Both the position numbers and the translations under genes were made by a program. 64,000 nt of DNA, taken from Candidatus Pacearchaeota archaeon. Its GTDB lineage: Archaea; Nanoarchaeota; Nanoarchaeia; Pacearchaeales; GW2011-AR1. Where the stretch lies: contig JALOBX010000001.1 in assembly GCA_023228065.1 (NCBI GenBank), positions 310,001 to 374,000 of the forward strand, given 5' to 3'. The notes beneath the pieces were generated by a model. It did not search any database. It was not told the DNA's origin and saw only the letters and a program-made list of their open reading frames with translations. Positions 57,492 to 64,000 of the stretch are shown here, piece after piece (within the stretch, counting starts at the first letter, position 1; each line of letters starts with the position of its first letter).

Positions 57492-57722
57492 GCCCACGTC
57501 GCATAGTGGTATTGCAGCGGATTGCTATTAAAGTGATTTTCCCTTCGGGTTGAGAATCCACCTCGCTTCGGCGATCAAGGTTCGTCTTTCCCCGGACCGA
57601 TTTCGGTCGACTTCGGGTTGAGAGACATTGCTTTTCCCTTCGGGTTGAGAAGCACGCAGCTCTTCGGAGCAGCAAATATCCGCGCCCTTCGGGGCTCGCA
57701 GGTTCGATTCCTGCCGTGGGCG
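57492..57722 (+). tRNA. tRNA-Ser (GCT) with 150-nt intron
   Basis: Exons: 57492-57527 and 57678-57722. Acceptor GCCCACG/CGTGGGC, G73 at 57722, anticodon stem gcgga (57517-57521) with tccgc (57679-57683), anticodon GCT at 57524-57526, variable arm with a gccc-ttcg-gggc hairpin. The intron (57528-57677) follows position 37. Splice sites fit a bulge-helix-bulge: ttgc (57522-57525) pairs with gcaa (57672-57675), and each side has a 3-nt bulge. The intron is rich in UUCG hairpins and contains a 20-nt direct repeat. Confidence 0.9.
57537..57651 (+). repeat. Direct repeats inside the tRNA-Ser intron
   Basis: A 20-nt sequence starting ttttcccttcgggttgag is perfectly repeated at 57537-57556 and 57632-57651; a shorter copy (cttcgggttgaga) is at 57611-57623. 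Other intron hairpins: tcgc-ttcg-gcga (57563-57574), gaccg/cggtc around 57595-57608 and gctc-ttcg-gagc (57659-57670). Confidence 0.8.
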
Positions 57723-57746
57723 TATCTCGAACCTTGGACAGGTACG

Positions 57747-57803
57747 ATTCCCGAGCGATTTCGCGGAGGTAATATCAGGAATAAACAAGCGAAGTCGCGA
57801 GTT
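57747..57803 (+). repeat. tRNA-linked double-hairpin repeat, copy B
   Basis: attcccgagcgatttcgcgg, then aggtaatatcaggaataa and caagcgaagtcgcgagtt. Starts 25 nt after tRNA-Ser(GCT). Near-identical to copy A. Confidence 0.75.
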
Positions 57804-57872
57804 GCCGTGGACGTTTTTAAAAATATATTTCTAATCCGTTAAAAATATAAACTATTATTTAGAAAAAATAAT

Positions 57873-58445
57873 ATGGAAAATAAAAAATTAGAAGAATCAA
57901 TAATTCAAGTGGGATTAAGAATTGCTAAGAGAGGAGAAGGAGCTTTATTTGTAATTGGAAGTTGTGAATACAAACCGCTTGTTAGCCAAAAAGTTCCGCC
58001 ATTTGATATTATAAAAAATCCAAAATTATTAGAATCTCTTGCATTAATGGATGGTGCAGTTATAATAGATAATAAAGGGATTATGAAAGCTTATGGGGTT
58101 ATGATTAAGTCTAGAAAAACTTTTAAGAATTTTGGAACAAGACATAGTGCAGGATTAAGTGCTTCAAGCATAAAGGGGAATATTGTTTTTGTAGTGTCAG
58201 AAGAAGACAGAAAAATAAGAATTTTAAAAGAAGGAAAGATGATAATGCAAATTGATGCTCTTGAAAAAAATGTTGAAAAGTCAGTTTCTTCTGCTGCGAA
58301 AATTCTTGAATCTATAGGAGCAGGAACAATCGGAGCAATCGGAACAGGAATATTAGCTCCTTCATTAGGTATTGCACTCCTTCCAGGAGTTATTTTATTT
58401 GGCTCTGCTTATTATCTGACTAGATATTTAATAAACAAAAAATAA
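57873..58445 (+). CDS. DAC-domain diadenylate cyclase with membrane tail
   Basis: 190 aa. A DAC domain covers residues about 10-135, with DGA at 60-62 (LMDGAVIIDNKG) and GTRHS at 88-92. The end (IGAGTIGAIGTGILAPSLGIALLPGVILFGSAYYL) is hydrophobic and could form one or two membrane helices. ALFVIGS near the N-terminus resembles archaeal DacZ-type proteins. It should make c-di-AMP, next to the DisA at 9862. Tail to tail with a GGDEF gene, with no spacer. Confidence 0.85.
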   Translation: MENKKLEESIIQVGLRIAKRGEGALFVIGSCEYKPLVSQKVPPFDIIKNPKLLESLALMDGAVIIDNKGIMKAYGVMIKSRKTFKNFGTRHSAGLSASSIKGNIVFVVSEEDRKIRILKEGKMIMQIDALEKNVEKSVSSAAKILESIGAGTIGAIGTGILAPSLGIALLPGVILFGSAYYLTRYLINKK

Positions 58446-59036
58446 TTATTTCACAGAAACAAATTTATCTCTTCCTGTTTCTTTTGCATGGTATAACGCC
58501 CTGTCTACTCTATCTCTGAATTTTTTCTTTGTATCTTTTTCTTTATACTGCGTCACTCCTCCGCTGACTGTTAAAGAATATTTTTTAAGAAATTTATCAG
58601 ATTTTACATTTTTTCTAAGTCTTAGTGCAAATTGTTTTGCTTTTTCCAAATCTGTTTCTGGAAGCAGAATCATAAATTCCTCTCCGCCAAATCTTGCAGC
58701 AATATCTGATTTTCTTATTGTTACATTAATAACTTTTGCTAATTTGTTAAGGATTTCATCGCCTTTTCCATGCCCGTAAGTGTCATTTATCTTTTTAAAA
58801 AAATCTATGTCTATCATAACAAGAGAGAGTTTCTGCTGTCCTCTTTTTGCTTTTTCCATTTCCATATCCAAAACTGTCTCAAAAAATTTATTATTATACA
58901 ATCCTGTTTTCTCGTCATGAGTTGCAACATCATAAAGCATAGATACAGATTGATTTATAGATTCAAATAAATCATTTATCTTTTTTCTGAATCCAGGGTC
59001 TAATGCTGACAATTTTTTCTGTATTTTTTTGTCCAT
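58446..59036 (-). CDS. GGDEF-domain diguanylate cyclase
   Basis: 196 aa. A 35-residue helical N-terminus precedes a complete GGDEF domain: HDEKTGLYNNKFF (D41), MIDIDFFKKINDTYGHGKGD and the active-site loop GGEEF (117-121). An RxxD product-inhibition site (RKSD, 108-111) lies five residues before it. The domain therefore looks catalytic and c-di-GMP feedback-inhibited. No sensor domain or membrane segment. GGDEF proteins are uncommon in archaea. Confidence 0.9.
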   Translation of the reverse strand: MDKKIQKKLSALDPGFRKKINDLFESINQSVSMLYDVATHDEKTGLYNNKFFETVLDMEMEKAKRGQQKLSLVMIDIDFFKKINDTYGHGKGDEILNKLAKVINVTIRKSDIAARFGGEEFMILLPETDLEKAKQFALRLRKNVKSDKFLKKYSLTVSGGVTQYKEKDTKKKFRDRVDRALYHAKETGRDKFVSVK

Positions 59037-59070
59037 TAAAGTAGTAAGAAAAGGAATTATTTAAAAGTAA

Positions 59071-59862
59071 TTATTTAGGTATCTCGCTAGTTTTCTTTTT
59101 TTGAATATAAGATTTATTTAAAACCGCCAGAGCCTGTTCTCTTTGTTCTGCATTTCCCATTCCCTTCCAATCAAGCAAGATAAAATCTATATCTTCTTCT
59201 GTTCCTGCAATTGCTTCCTGAATCATTTCTTCTGTAATCGGAAATGCATATTGGGAAATTATATGAGAAATTGCAATGTTGGAATTTAATTGAATTTTGT
59301 TGAAACTGGGGCAATAGTGGGGGCCTCCAATCCCTATTGCAACTTCATTGTAAGGGTTTTCCTTGAAATCTTCTATTATTTCTGCGATTGATTTTGCTAC
59401 AACAAAAGCTGCTTTCCTATCTTTCCATTCTGTTTCTGTTGCTCCTATTTCGACAAATACACAAGGCTTGTTGATTAATGGGCCGTGATGTGTTGCTTCG
59501 AGAGTTAAATCATAATTAATAGGAAATTTTTCAAGATTCAATTTTAATTTTTCAAATAGTTGTTTTTGAAATAAGGCAGATGTTTTGCAAACTTTTCCTT
59601 CTTTCCCTCCAAACTTTGCTTCTCTCCAATTTCCAGGAGCATGAACTGAAAGAGTTTTACCTCCTTTTTCTGAAACATGCCTTGAAGCAAAAATTATGAA
59701 ATCATATTGATTTATTTTTTCCAAATTAAGATTTTCTGTGTAAATCACTTCATTATCAACAAGATAAAAATGAAAGTTACCAAACTGGCTCATTTGTGTT
59801 GTGATATTTATTCCTGCCTTATCAAGCTTGCTTGCAACGATTAAATAATTTTTATACATCAA
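59071..59862 (-). CDS. dtdA: D-aminoacyl-tRNA deacylase (DtdA/DTD2)
   Basis: Removes D-amino acids or aldehyde adducts from tRNA; the archaeal/plant type. Signatures are FASRHVSEKGGKTLSVHAPGN, DLTLEATHHGP and VFVEIGATETEW, then VAIGIGGPHYCP. 263 aa is normal. Either of two adjacent ATGs (59862 or 59859) could be used. Confidence 0.93.
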   Translation of the reverse strand: MMYKNYLIVASKLDKAGINITTQMSQFGNFHFYLVDNEVIYTENLNLEKINQYDFIIFASRHVSEKGGKTLSVHAPGNWREAKFGGKEGKVCKTSALFQKQLFEKLKLNLEKFPINYDLTLEATHHGPLINKPCVFVEIGATETEWKDRKAAFVVAKSIAEIIEDFKENPYNEVAIGIGGPHYCPSFNKIQLNSNIAISHIISQYAFPITEEMIQEAIAGTEEDIDFILLDWKGMGNAEQREQALAVLNKSYIQKKKTSEIPK

Positions 59863-59956
59863 TTTAAAATGAAAAGAAGGATTTTAAAATTTGTTGTGTT
59901 AGATAAAATTTTAGATATTTCTTTAATTTATTATTAATTCATATAATATTAAAAAA

Positions 59957-60397
59957 TTAATCAGTTGGCCAATTTACTTCTCTGATTATCTTAAACGTAT
60001 TTTTAGAATATTTTATTGGTTGATTTAATTTATGGTAATTAACATATTCAGTGATATACTCTTTTGGCCACTTTTTTGAAAAAGTATTTTCAAAATAATC
60101 TATCATTTTTGCACAATCCACTTTTGATGATGCGGGACAATTAGTCCAGATAACCCAAAGAAATTTGCCGTCAATTTCCTGAATATCAAAAGGGAATATT
60201 CTACATTCAAATGGCCTGTCATCATAAACAGTGCATTTTCCTGCAGAGTCAAGAAAAATACAAGAATTACCTTCTTTTGTTGTTAGTGCGGTTATATTCA
60301 ATTTTTTGAGTTCTTGTGGAGATGCAAATGGGTTTTCATTATGACAACATCAACTTTTACAGGGGGTACAAAAGTCCAGCCAATTAAATTCTCCCAT
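59957..60397 (-). pseudogene. YkgJ-family protein interrupted by in-frame TGA
   Basis: YkgJ-type proteins bind a zinc ion or Fe-S cluster through Cys-rich motifs. Reading from ATG 60397: MGEFNWLDFCTPCKS, then TGA at 60352-60350, then CCHNENPFASPQELKKL and the rest in the same frame (GKCTVYDDRPFECRIFPFD) to the stop. The family motif CxxCxxxCC is thus broken by a stop codon at its seventh position. The paralogue at 61636 has Asn there (CGVCKDNCC). A downstream TTG at 60301 could start a shortened product lacking the motif. Confidence 0.65.
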
Positions 60398-60484
60398 ACA
60401 AAAAATAATAAATCCACCCCTTAATAAATTTATTGAAAATATAGATTAATCAATTTTACATATAATTAATTATAAAAACTCATT

Positions 60485-60742
60485 ATGATAATAAAGATTA
60501 TGCAACAAATATATCAATTACTTCTTGGAATTATTCTTTTATTGTTAGGAATCCCTATCGGGAACATTCTTGCTAAAATGACCAAAGAAGAATTAAAGCC
60601 CGGAAGAATTTGGTTTAAAACTATCCTTATCTTGAGTTCAATAGGTGCAATTATATTTCTTGTTTTGAAAAATGATGCTCTGCTTTTTATTTTATTGTTT
60701 ATTGCTGTTGTTACTAGCCGAAGTTTAAAAAATAAAAAATAA
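60485..60742 (+). CDS. Small membrane protein
   Basis: 85 aa with two to three hydrophobic segments (about 8-30, 44-60 and 65-78) and a charged middle (KMTKEELKPGR). Basic C-terminus (SLKNKK). No family recognised. TATA-like taattataaaaac lies just before the ATG. Confidence 0.5.
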   Translation: MIIKIMQQIYQLLLGIILLLLGIPIGNILAKMTKEELKPGRIWFKTILILSSIGAIIFLVLKNDALLFILLFIAVVTSRSLKNKK

Positions 60743-60768
60743 GATATAAAAAAGATATAAGAAGAAAA

Positions 60769-60813
60769 TTATTTCTTTTTCTTTTTCGTTGTTTTAGTTT
60801 TCTTTTTAGCCAT
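60769..60813 (-). CDS. Polylysine micropeptide (14 aa)
   Basis: A 14-codon ORF, MAKKKTKTTKKKKK plus TAA. A strong Shine-Dalgarno sequence (gaggtg) is centred about 9 nt before the ATG. Ten of 14 residues are Lys. Its reality depends only on this initiation signal. Could act as an RNA-binding or nucleoid peptide or be a leader peptide. Confidence 0.4.
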   Translation of the reverse strand: MAKKKTKTTKKKKK

Positions 60814-60929
60814 TTCTAACACCTCTCATTTAATTAATCGAAAAAACTTTTTATAATTATCTTTTCATTTTAAAAAGACAAATTTAGGAAATTAGATAAT
60901 TTTAAAATCAGATTTTTCTTTAATATTTT

Positions 60930-61646
60930 ATGTTATATTTGATAGGATTAGGACTAAATGAAAAAGGAATTTCGCATGAGGGATTGGAAGCTTTGAAAAA
61001 ATGCAAGAAAATTTATCTTGAAAATTATACTGTTAATTTTCCTTATTCTGTAAAAGAATTGGAAAAAATAATCAAGAAAAAAGTGATAAATGCAGATAGG
61101 AATCTTGTTGAAGGTGATTTTTTAATTAAAGGATCAAAAAAAGAAAATATTGGATTGTTGATTTACGGCAGTCCTTTAACTGCTACTACACATATTTCAT
61201 TAATTCAAGGAGCAGAAGAATATGGAGTAAAATACAAAGTGATTTATGGAGCTTCTGTATTTGATGCGATTGCTGAAACAGGTTTGCAGATTTATAAGTT
61301 TGGAAAAATTGCGAGCATGCCCAAATGGGAAGAAAGCTACCACCCAACAAGCTTTATGGAAATTGTTAAGGACAATCAAAAAATAGATGCGCATAGTTTA
61401 ATTTTAATTGATATTGGATTGGAGATTAAAGATGCAATTAAAGAATTGGAAGAATCATCCAAAGAAGAAAAAATAAGTTTTGATAAAATATTAATTTGTT
61501 CTGGTTTGGGAACAGGCAAGAAGGAAATAATTTATGGTGAAATAAAAAAATTAAAGAATGCTAAAATAAAGAAGCCCTATTGCATAATAATTCCAGGGAA
61601 GCTTCATTTTGTTGAGGAAGAAGTTTTGAAAAAATTTAATCTATAA
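60930..61646 (+). CDS. dph5: Diphthine synthase (Dph5/DphB)
   Basis: SAM-dependent methylation of the EF-2 histidine side chain, the second step to diphthamide. 238 aa with tetrapyrrole-methylase landmarks: LYLIGLGLNEKGISHEGLEAL, YLENYTV, YGSPLTATTH (others usually GDPLxATTH), VIYGASVFDAIAETGLQIYKFG. With dph6 at 1145 and EF-2 at 37810, most of the diphthamide system is in this window. TATA-like element before it; ATG at 60930. Confidence 0.95.
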   Translation: MLYLIGLGLNEKGISHEGLEALKKCKKIYLENYTVNFPYSVKELEKIIKKKVINADRNLVEGDFLIKGSKKENIGLLIYGSPLTATTHISLIQGAEEYGVKYKVIYGASVFDAIAETGLQIYKFGKIASMPKWEESYHPTSFMEIVKDNQKIDAHSLILIDIGLEIKDAIKELEESSKEEKISFDKILICSGLGTGKKEIIYGEIKKLKNAKIKKPYCIIIPGKLHFVEEEVLKKFNL

Positions 61647-62124
61647 ATCTCACAGGGAATTTCTTTTTGAATTCATCCTGAACTTCTTTTTTATTAAAAT
61701 ATTCGCAGGATTTCATAATTTTAACATCTAAATATTTTCCTTCTGCGTCATTGCATCCGAAAAAAGCAAGGGGATATTCTCTGCAAACTTCAGGACGTCT
61801 TGGGTCTTCATGCACCTTGCATCCTTCTCCTTTTGCATAGAACGGACAAAAATCAGAATAAATAACCCATTCTTTTATGTTTCTGCATTGCAAGATAGAA
61901 GGTTTTTGAATTATAGAACCATCCTTTAAACAAATTTTGTCATTCAAAGAGATTAATTGTTTATATTCAATTATAGGGATTCCATTTTCTTCAAAAAGAG
62001 GCAAACTAAAAGAATTAAGTAAAATATTGTGTTTTTTAGCATTGCAGCAATTATCCTTGCATACTCCACAGTAATTAGTTAGCTTTTCCTGCTGCCATTC
62101 TCGTATTTTTGACTCAATAATCAT
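61636..62124 (-). CDS. YkgJ-family Cys-rich protein
   Basis: 162 aa. N-terminal YCGVCKDNCCNAKKH cluster motif, then SILQCRNIKEW, SDFCPFYAKGEGCKVHEDPRRPEVCREYPLAFFGC, matching the Cys layout of the YkgJ zinc/iron-chelating family. Function unknown. Convergent with dph5, overlapping its last 11 nt. An intact relative of the interrupted gene at 59957. Confidence 0.8.
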   Translation of the reverse strand: MIIESKIREWQQEKLTNYCGVCKDNCCNAKKHNILLNSFSLPLFEENGIPIIEYKQLISLNDKICLKDGSIIQKPSILQCRNIKEWVIYSDFCPFYAKGEGCKVHEDPRRPEVCREYPLAFFGCNDAEGKYLDVKIMKSCEYFNKKEVQDEFKKKFPVRFID

Positions 62125-62201
62125 GATGTTTTCATTAAAATAACCTTTAAAAATCTATTTATAAGGTAATTATTTAAAAATAATAAATCCTAACAAATAA
62201 G

Positions 62202-64000
62202 ATGGAAACAATAGACGAAACAGAAAAGAAAATAATTGAGTTTTGGAAAGAGAATCAAATTTATGAAAAATCTGTGAAAAGGAATGCTAAGGGAAAAAAG
62301 TTTTACATGATGGACGGACCTCCTTATGCTACAGGACATATTCATATGGGGACTGCATTAAACAAGATTTTGAAAGATATCGCAATGCGTTCTCATAGAT
62401 TGCAGGGATTTGATGTTTTTGATAGAGCAGGATATGACACGCACGGAGTTCCTATTGAATTCCAAATTGAAAAAGAAATTGGAAGCAAGAGCAAGCAGGA
62501 TATTGAAAAATATGGAGTCAAAAATTTTATCGAGAAGTGCAAAGAATTTGCTACACGACATATAGGAGTTATGAATTCAGAATTTGAAAATTTGGGGGCT
62601 TGGATGAATTTTGACAATCCTTATTTAACATTAAATGATGATTATATTGAAACAATTTGGGATACGTTTAAAGTTGCAGACCAAAAAAAACTTCTTTATC
62701 TTGGAAAATATCCTGTGCATATCTGCCCGAGATGTGAGACAGCAGTTGCGTTTAATGAAATTGAATATGCAAAACAGGAAGATAATTCTATTTTTGTAAA
62801 GTTCCCGCTGATAGATAAAAAAAATACTTATTTGATAATCTGGACTACAACACCCTGGACATTGCCTGGGAATACAGGAGTAATGGCTAATCCAAATTTT
62901 ATTTATCAGGAAATTGAACTCTCTTCTGGAGAAAAATGGATTCTTGCAAAAGAGCTTATTCCTGAAATTATGGCGATTCTTGAACTGGGATATAAAGTTG
63001 TTGATGAATTCAGCGGGAAGAAAATGGAAGGGTGGGAATATGAAAATCCTCTTGCAAAAAATATTAAGTTAAGAGCTAAAAATGCATACAAAGTTGTTTT
63101 ATCGTCAAGATATGTAAATTTGGAAGACGGAACAGGGCTTGTTCATTGCGCTCCAGGACATGGTAAAGAAGATTATGAAGTTGGAAAAGAATATGGTTTG
63201 GATATGCCTTCTCCTGTTGGGTTAAATGGATTGCTGACAGAGGAAGCGGGAAAGTACAAAGGAAAAAAAGCAAGAGTTGTTGATGAAGAAATTATTCAGG
63301 ATTTAGAAAAAGACAAGGCATTAGTTTACAAGATGAAATATTCTCATGACTATCCCTTATGCTGGAGATGCAAGACTCCGCTTTTAATGGTTGCACAACC
63401 CCAGTGGTTTTTGAAAATATCAGAGATTCAGAAAAAATTATTAGAAGAAAATGAAAAAGTTTACTGGAGTCCTTCATGGATGAAACTTAGGATGAAAGCT
63501 TGGCTTGAAGGAATTTCTGATTGGCCTGTTTCAAGAATGAGATACTGGGGAACACCATTGCCGATTTGGATGTGTGACAAATGCAATGAACAAATTGTTA
63601 TTGGAAGCGTTAAAGAATTGAGAAAAGTTGCAAATCTTTCTGAGACAAAAAAAATCGGACTTCACAAGCCAGAAATTGATGAGATAATTTTCAAATGCAA
63701 ATGCGGGGGAAAAATGAAAAGAGTTCCTGAAGTTCTTGATGTTTGGTTTGATTCTGGAGTTTCAAGCTGGGCAGCATTATCTAAAGAAGAATACAAAAAA
63801 TTCTGGCCTGCTGATTTGAATATTGAAGGAAAAGACCAGGTAAGGGGCTGGTGGAATTCACAATTAATATTATCTGAAATTAGATGGGGGAGAAAACCAA
63901 TGGATTCTATTATTGAACACGGAATGATTTTAGATTTAGGAAAGAAAAAAATGTCAAAATCCCTTGGAAATATAATCTCACCAAAAGATATTATTGAAAA
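62202..64000 (+). CDS. ileS: Isoleucyl-tRNA synthetase, 3' partial
   Basis: Class I synthetase. From METIDETEKKIIEFWKEN, the HIGH region is ATGHIHMGTALNKI and the editing domain includes IIWTTTPWTLPGN and HCAPGHGKEDYEVG. A zinc-type CWRCKTPL follows. WPVSRMRYWGTPLPIW, DVWFDSGVSSW and the KMSKSLGN loop are near the right edge. The frame stays open at 64000, so about 600 codons are visible of the usual 1000 or more. Confidence 0.96.
   Translation, partial: METIDETEKKIIEFWKENQIYEKSVKRNAKGKKFYMMDGPPYATGHIHMGTALNKILKDIAMRSHRLQGFDVFDRAGYDTHGVPIEFQIEKEIGSKSKQDIEKYGVKNFIEKCKEFATRHIGVMNSEFENLGAWMNFDNPYLTLNDDYIETIWDTFKVADQKKLLYLGKYPVHICPRCETAVAFNEIEYAKQEDNSIFVKFPLIDKKNTYLIIWTTTPWTLPGNTGVMANPNFIYQEIELSSGEKWILAKELIPEIMAILELGYKVVDEFSGKKMEGWEYENPLAKNIKLRAKNAYKVVLSSRYVNLEDGTGLVHCAPGHGKEDYEVGKEYGLDMPSPVGLNGLLTEEAGKYKGKKARVVDEEIIQDLEKDKALVYKMKYSHDYPLCWRCKTPLLMVAQPQWFLKISEIQKKLLEENEKVYWSPSWMKLRMKAWLEGISDWPVSRMRYWGTPLPIWMCDKCNEQIVIGSVKELRKVANLSETKKIGLHKPEIDEIIFKCKCGGKMKRVPEVLDVWFDSGVSSWAALSKEEYKKFWPADLNIEGKDQVRGWWNSQLILSEIRWGRKPMDSIIEHGMILDLGKKKMSKSLGNIISPKDIIE

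Noticed and set aside
57415..57788. Two overlapping minus-strand ORFs of 86 codons
   Set aside because: They run across the tRNA-Ser(GCT) gene, its intron and repeat copy B, with translated repeats; they are by-products of GC-rich structured DNA.
60350..60352. TGA reassigned as a sense codon in this genome
   Set aside because: TGA is used as the normal stop in other genes here, for example at 7162-7164, 18807-18809 and 45077-45079.
62202..64000. Leucyl- or valyl-tRNA synthetase
   Set aside because: The motif spacing and CP1 sequence (WTTTPWTLPGN, GTGLVHCAPGHG) fit IleRS better, although all three are related.

Overview
This window is AT-rich archaeal DNA. The evidence is an archaeal RNA polymerase set (Rpo5, an undivided RpoB, a fused A'/A'' subunit, Rpo7, Spt4), eukaryote-like ribosomal proteins S24e and S27ae, EF-2 with two diphthamide genes, DnaG, DtdA, an Lhr helicase, SMC with ScpA, tRNAs with anticodon-loop introns, and TATA boxes about 25 nt before many start codons, so that many transcripts are probably leaderless. 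Small compact genes, many short orphan ORFs, fused RpoA and patchy bacterial-type genes (NrdR, DisA, GGDEF) suggest a DPANN archaeon of the Woesearchaeota/Pacearchaeota kind. That placement is inference; no rRNA gene is present.

Layout. 0-9 kb: a partial TPR gene, dph6, scpA, a promoter followed by a strongly folded candidate RNA, the rpo7-spt4-S24e-S27ae operon with a PIN gene, a three-gene cassette (unknown, histidine phosphatase, PIN-like) and an FKBP isomerase. 9.3-17 kb: an HNH gene that runs into tRNA-Trp, DisA, an MFS transporter, a phosphoesterase and Lhr helicase separated by tRNA-Ser(GGA) and tRNA-Arg(GCG). 16.8-21.7 kb: an autoregulated Fe-S operon (ArsR-type regulator, cysteine desulfurase, DUF1858 protein, frameshifted iscU), then an envelope set with a membrane HTH protein, cupredoxin, sugar-dehydrogenase-like protein and Cys-rich anchored protein. 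21.7-28.5 kb: a tRNA thiolase, a deoxyribosyltransferase-like gene, and an anaerobic ribonucleotide reductase operon (nrdR, nrdD, glutaredoxin-like, nrdG) followed by thioredoxin and tRNA-Lys. 28.7-44.7 kb: the transcription/translation block rpoH-rpoB-rpoA-nusA-rpsL-rpsG-fusA, then two small paralogues, an AbrB-PhoU regulator, a radical SAM protein and EF-1alpha. 45-54 kb: helical-repeat protein, candidate structured RNA, dnaG, a probable S-layer-like protein, an SMC with an unusual centre, a beta-rich exported protein and RNase HII. 54-64 kb: intron-containing initiator tRNA, a 30-bp tandem repeat, nitrilase and ATP-grasp enzymes, a half-size MFS protein, tRNA-Ser(GCT) with a 150-nt intron, a second diadenylate cyclase tail to tail with a GGDEF protein, dtdA, two YkgJ-like genes (one with an in-frame TGA), a 14-residue polylysine micro-ORF, dph5 and the 5' part of ileS.

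The most striking observation is the SMC protein. Its head domains are SMC-type, but the middle of the coiled coil carries a Rad50-style CPMC zinc hook instead of a hinge domain, in a genome region that also encodes the kleisin ScpA. Other leads are two candidate structured RNAs, a tRNA-linked repeat family, a tRNA-Ser intron built from UUCG hairpins, a tRNA-Trp with a U19-A56 elbow pair, and cyclic dinucleotide enzymes of both the c-di-AMP and c-di-GMP type.
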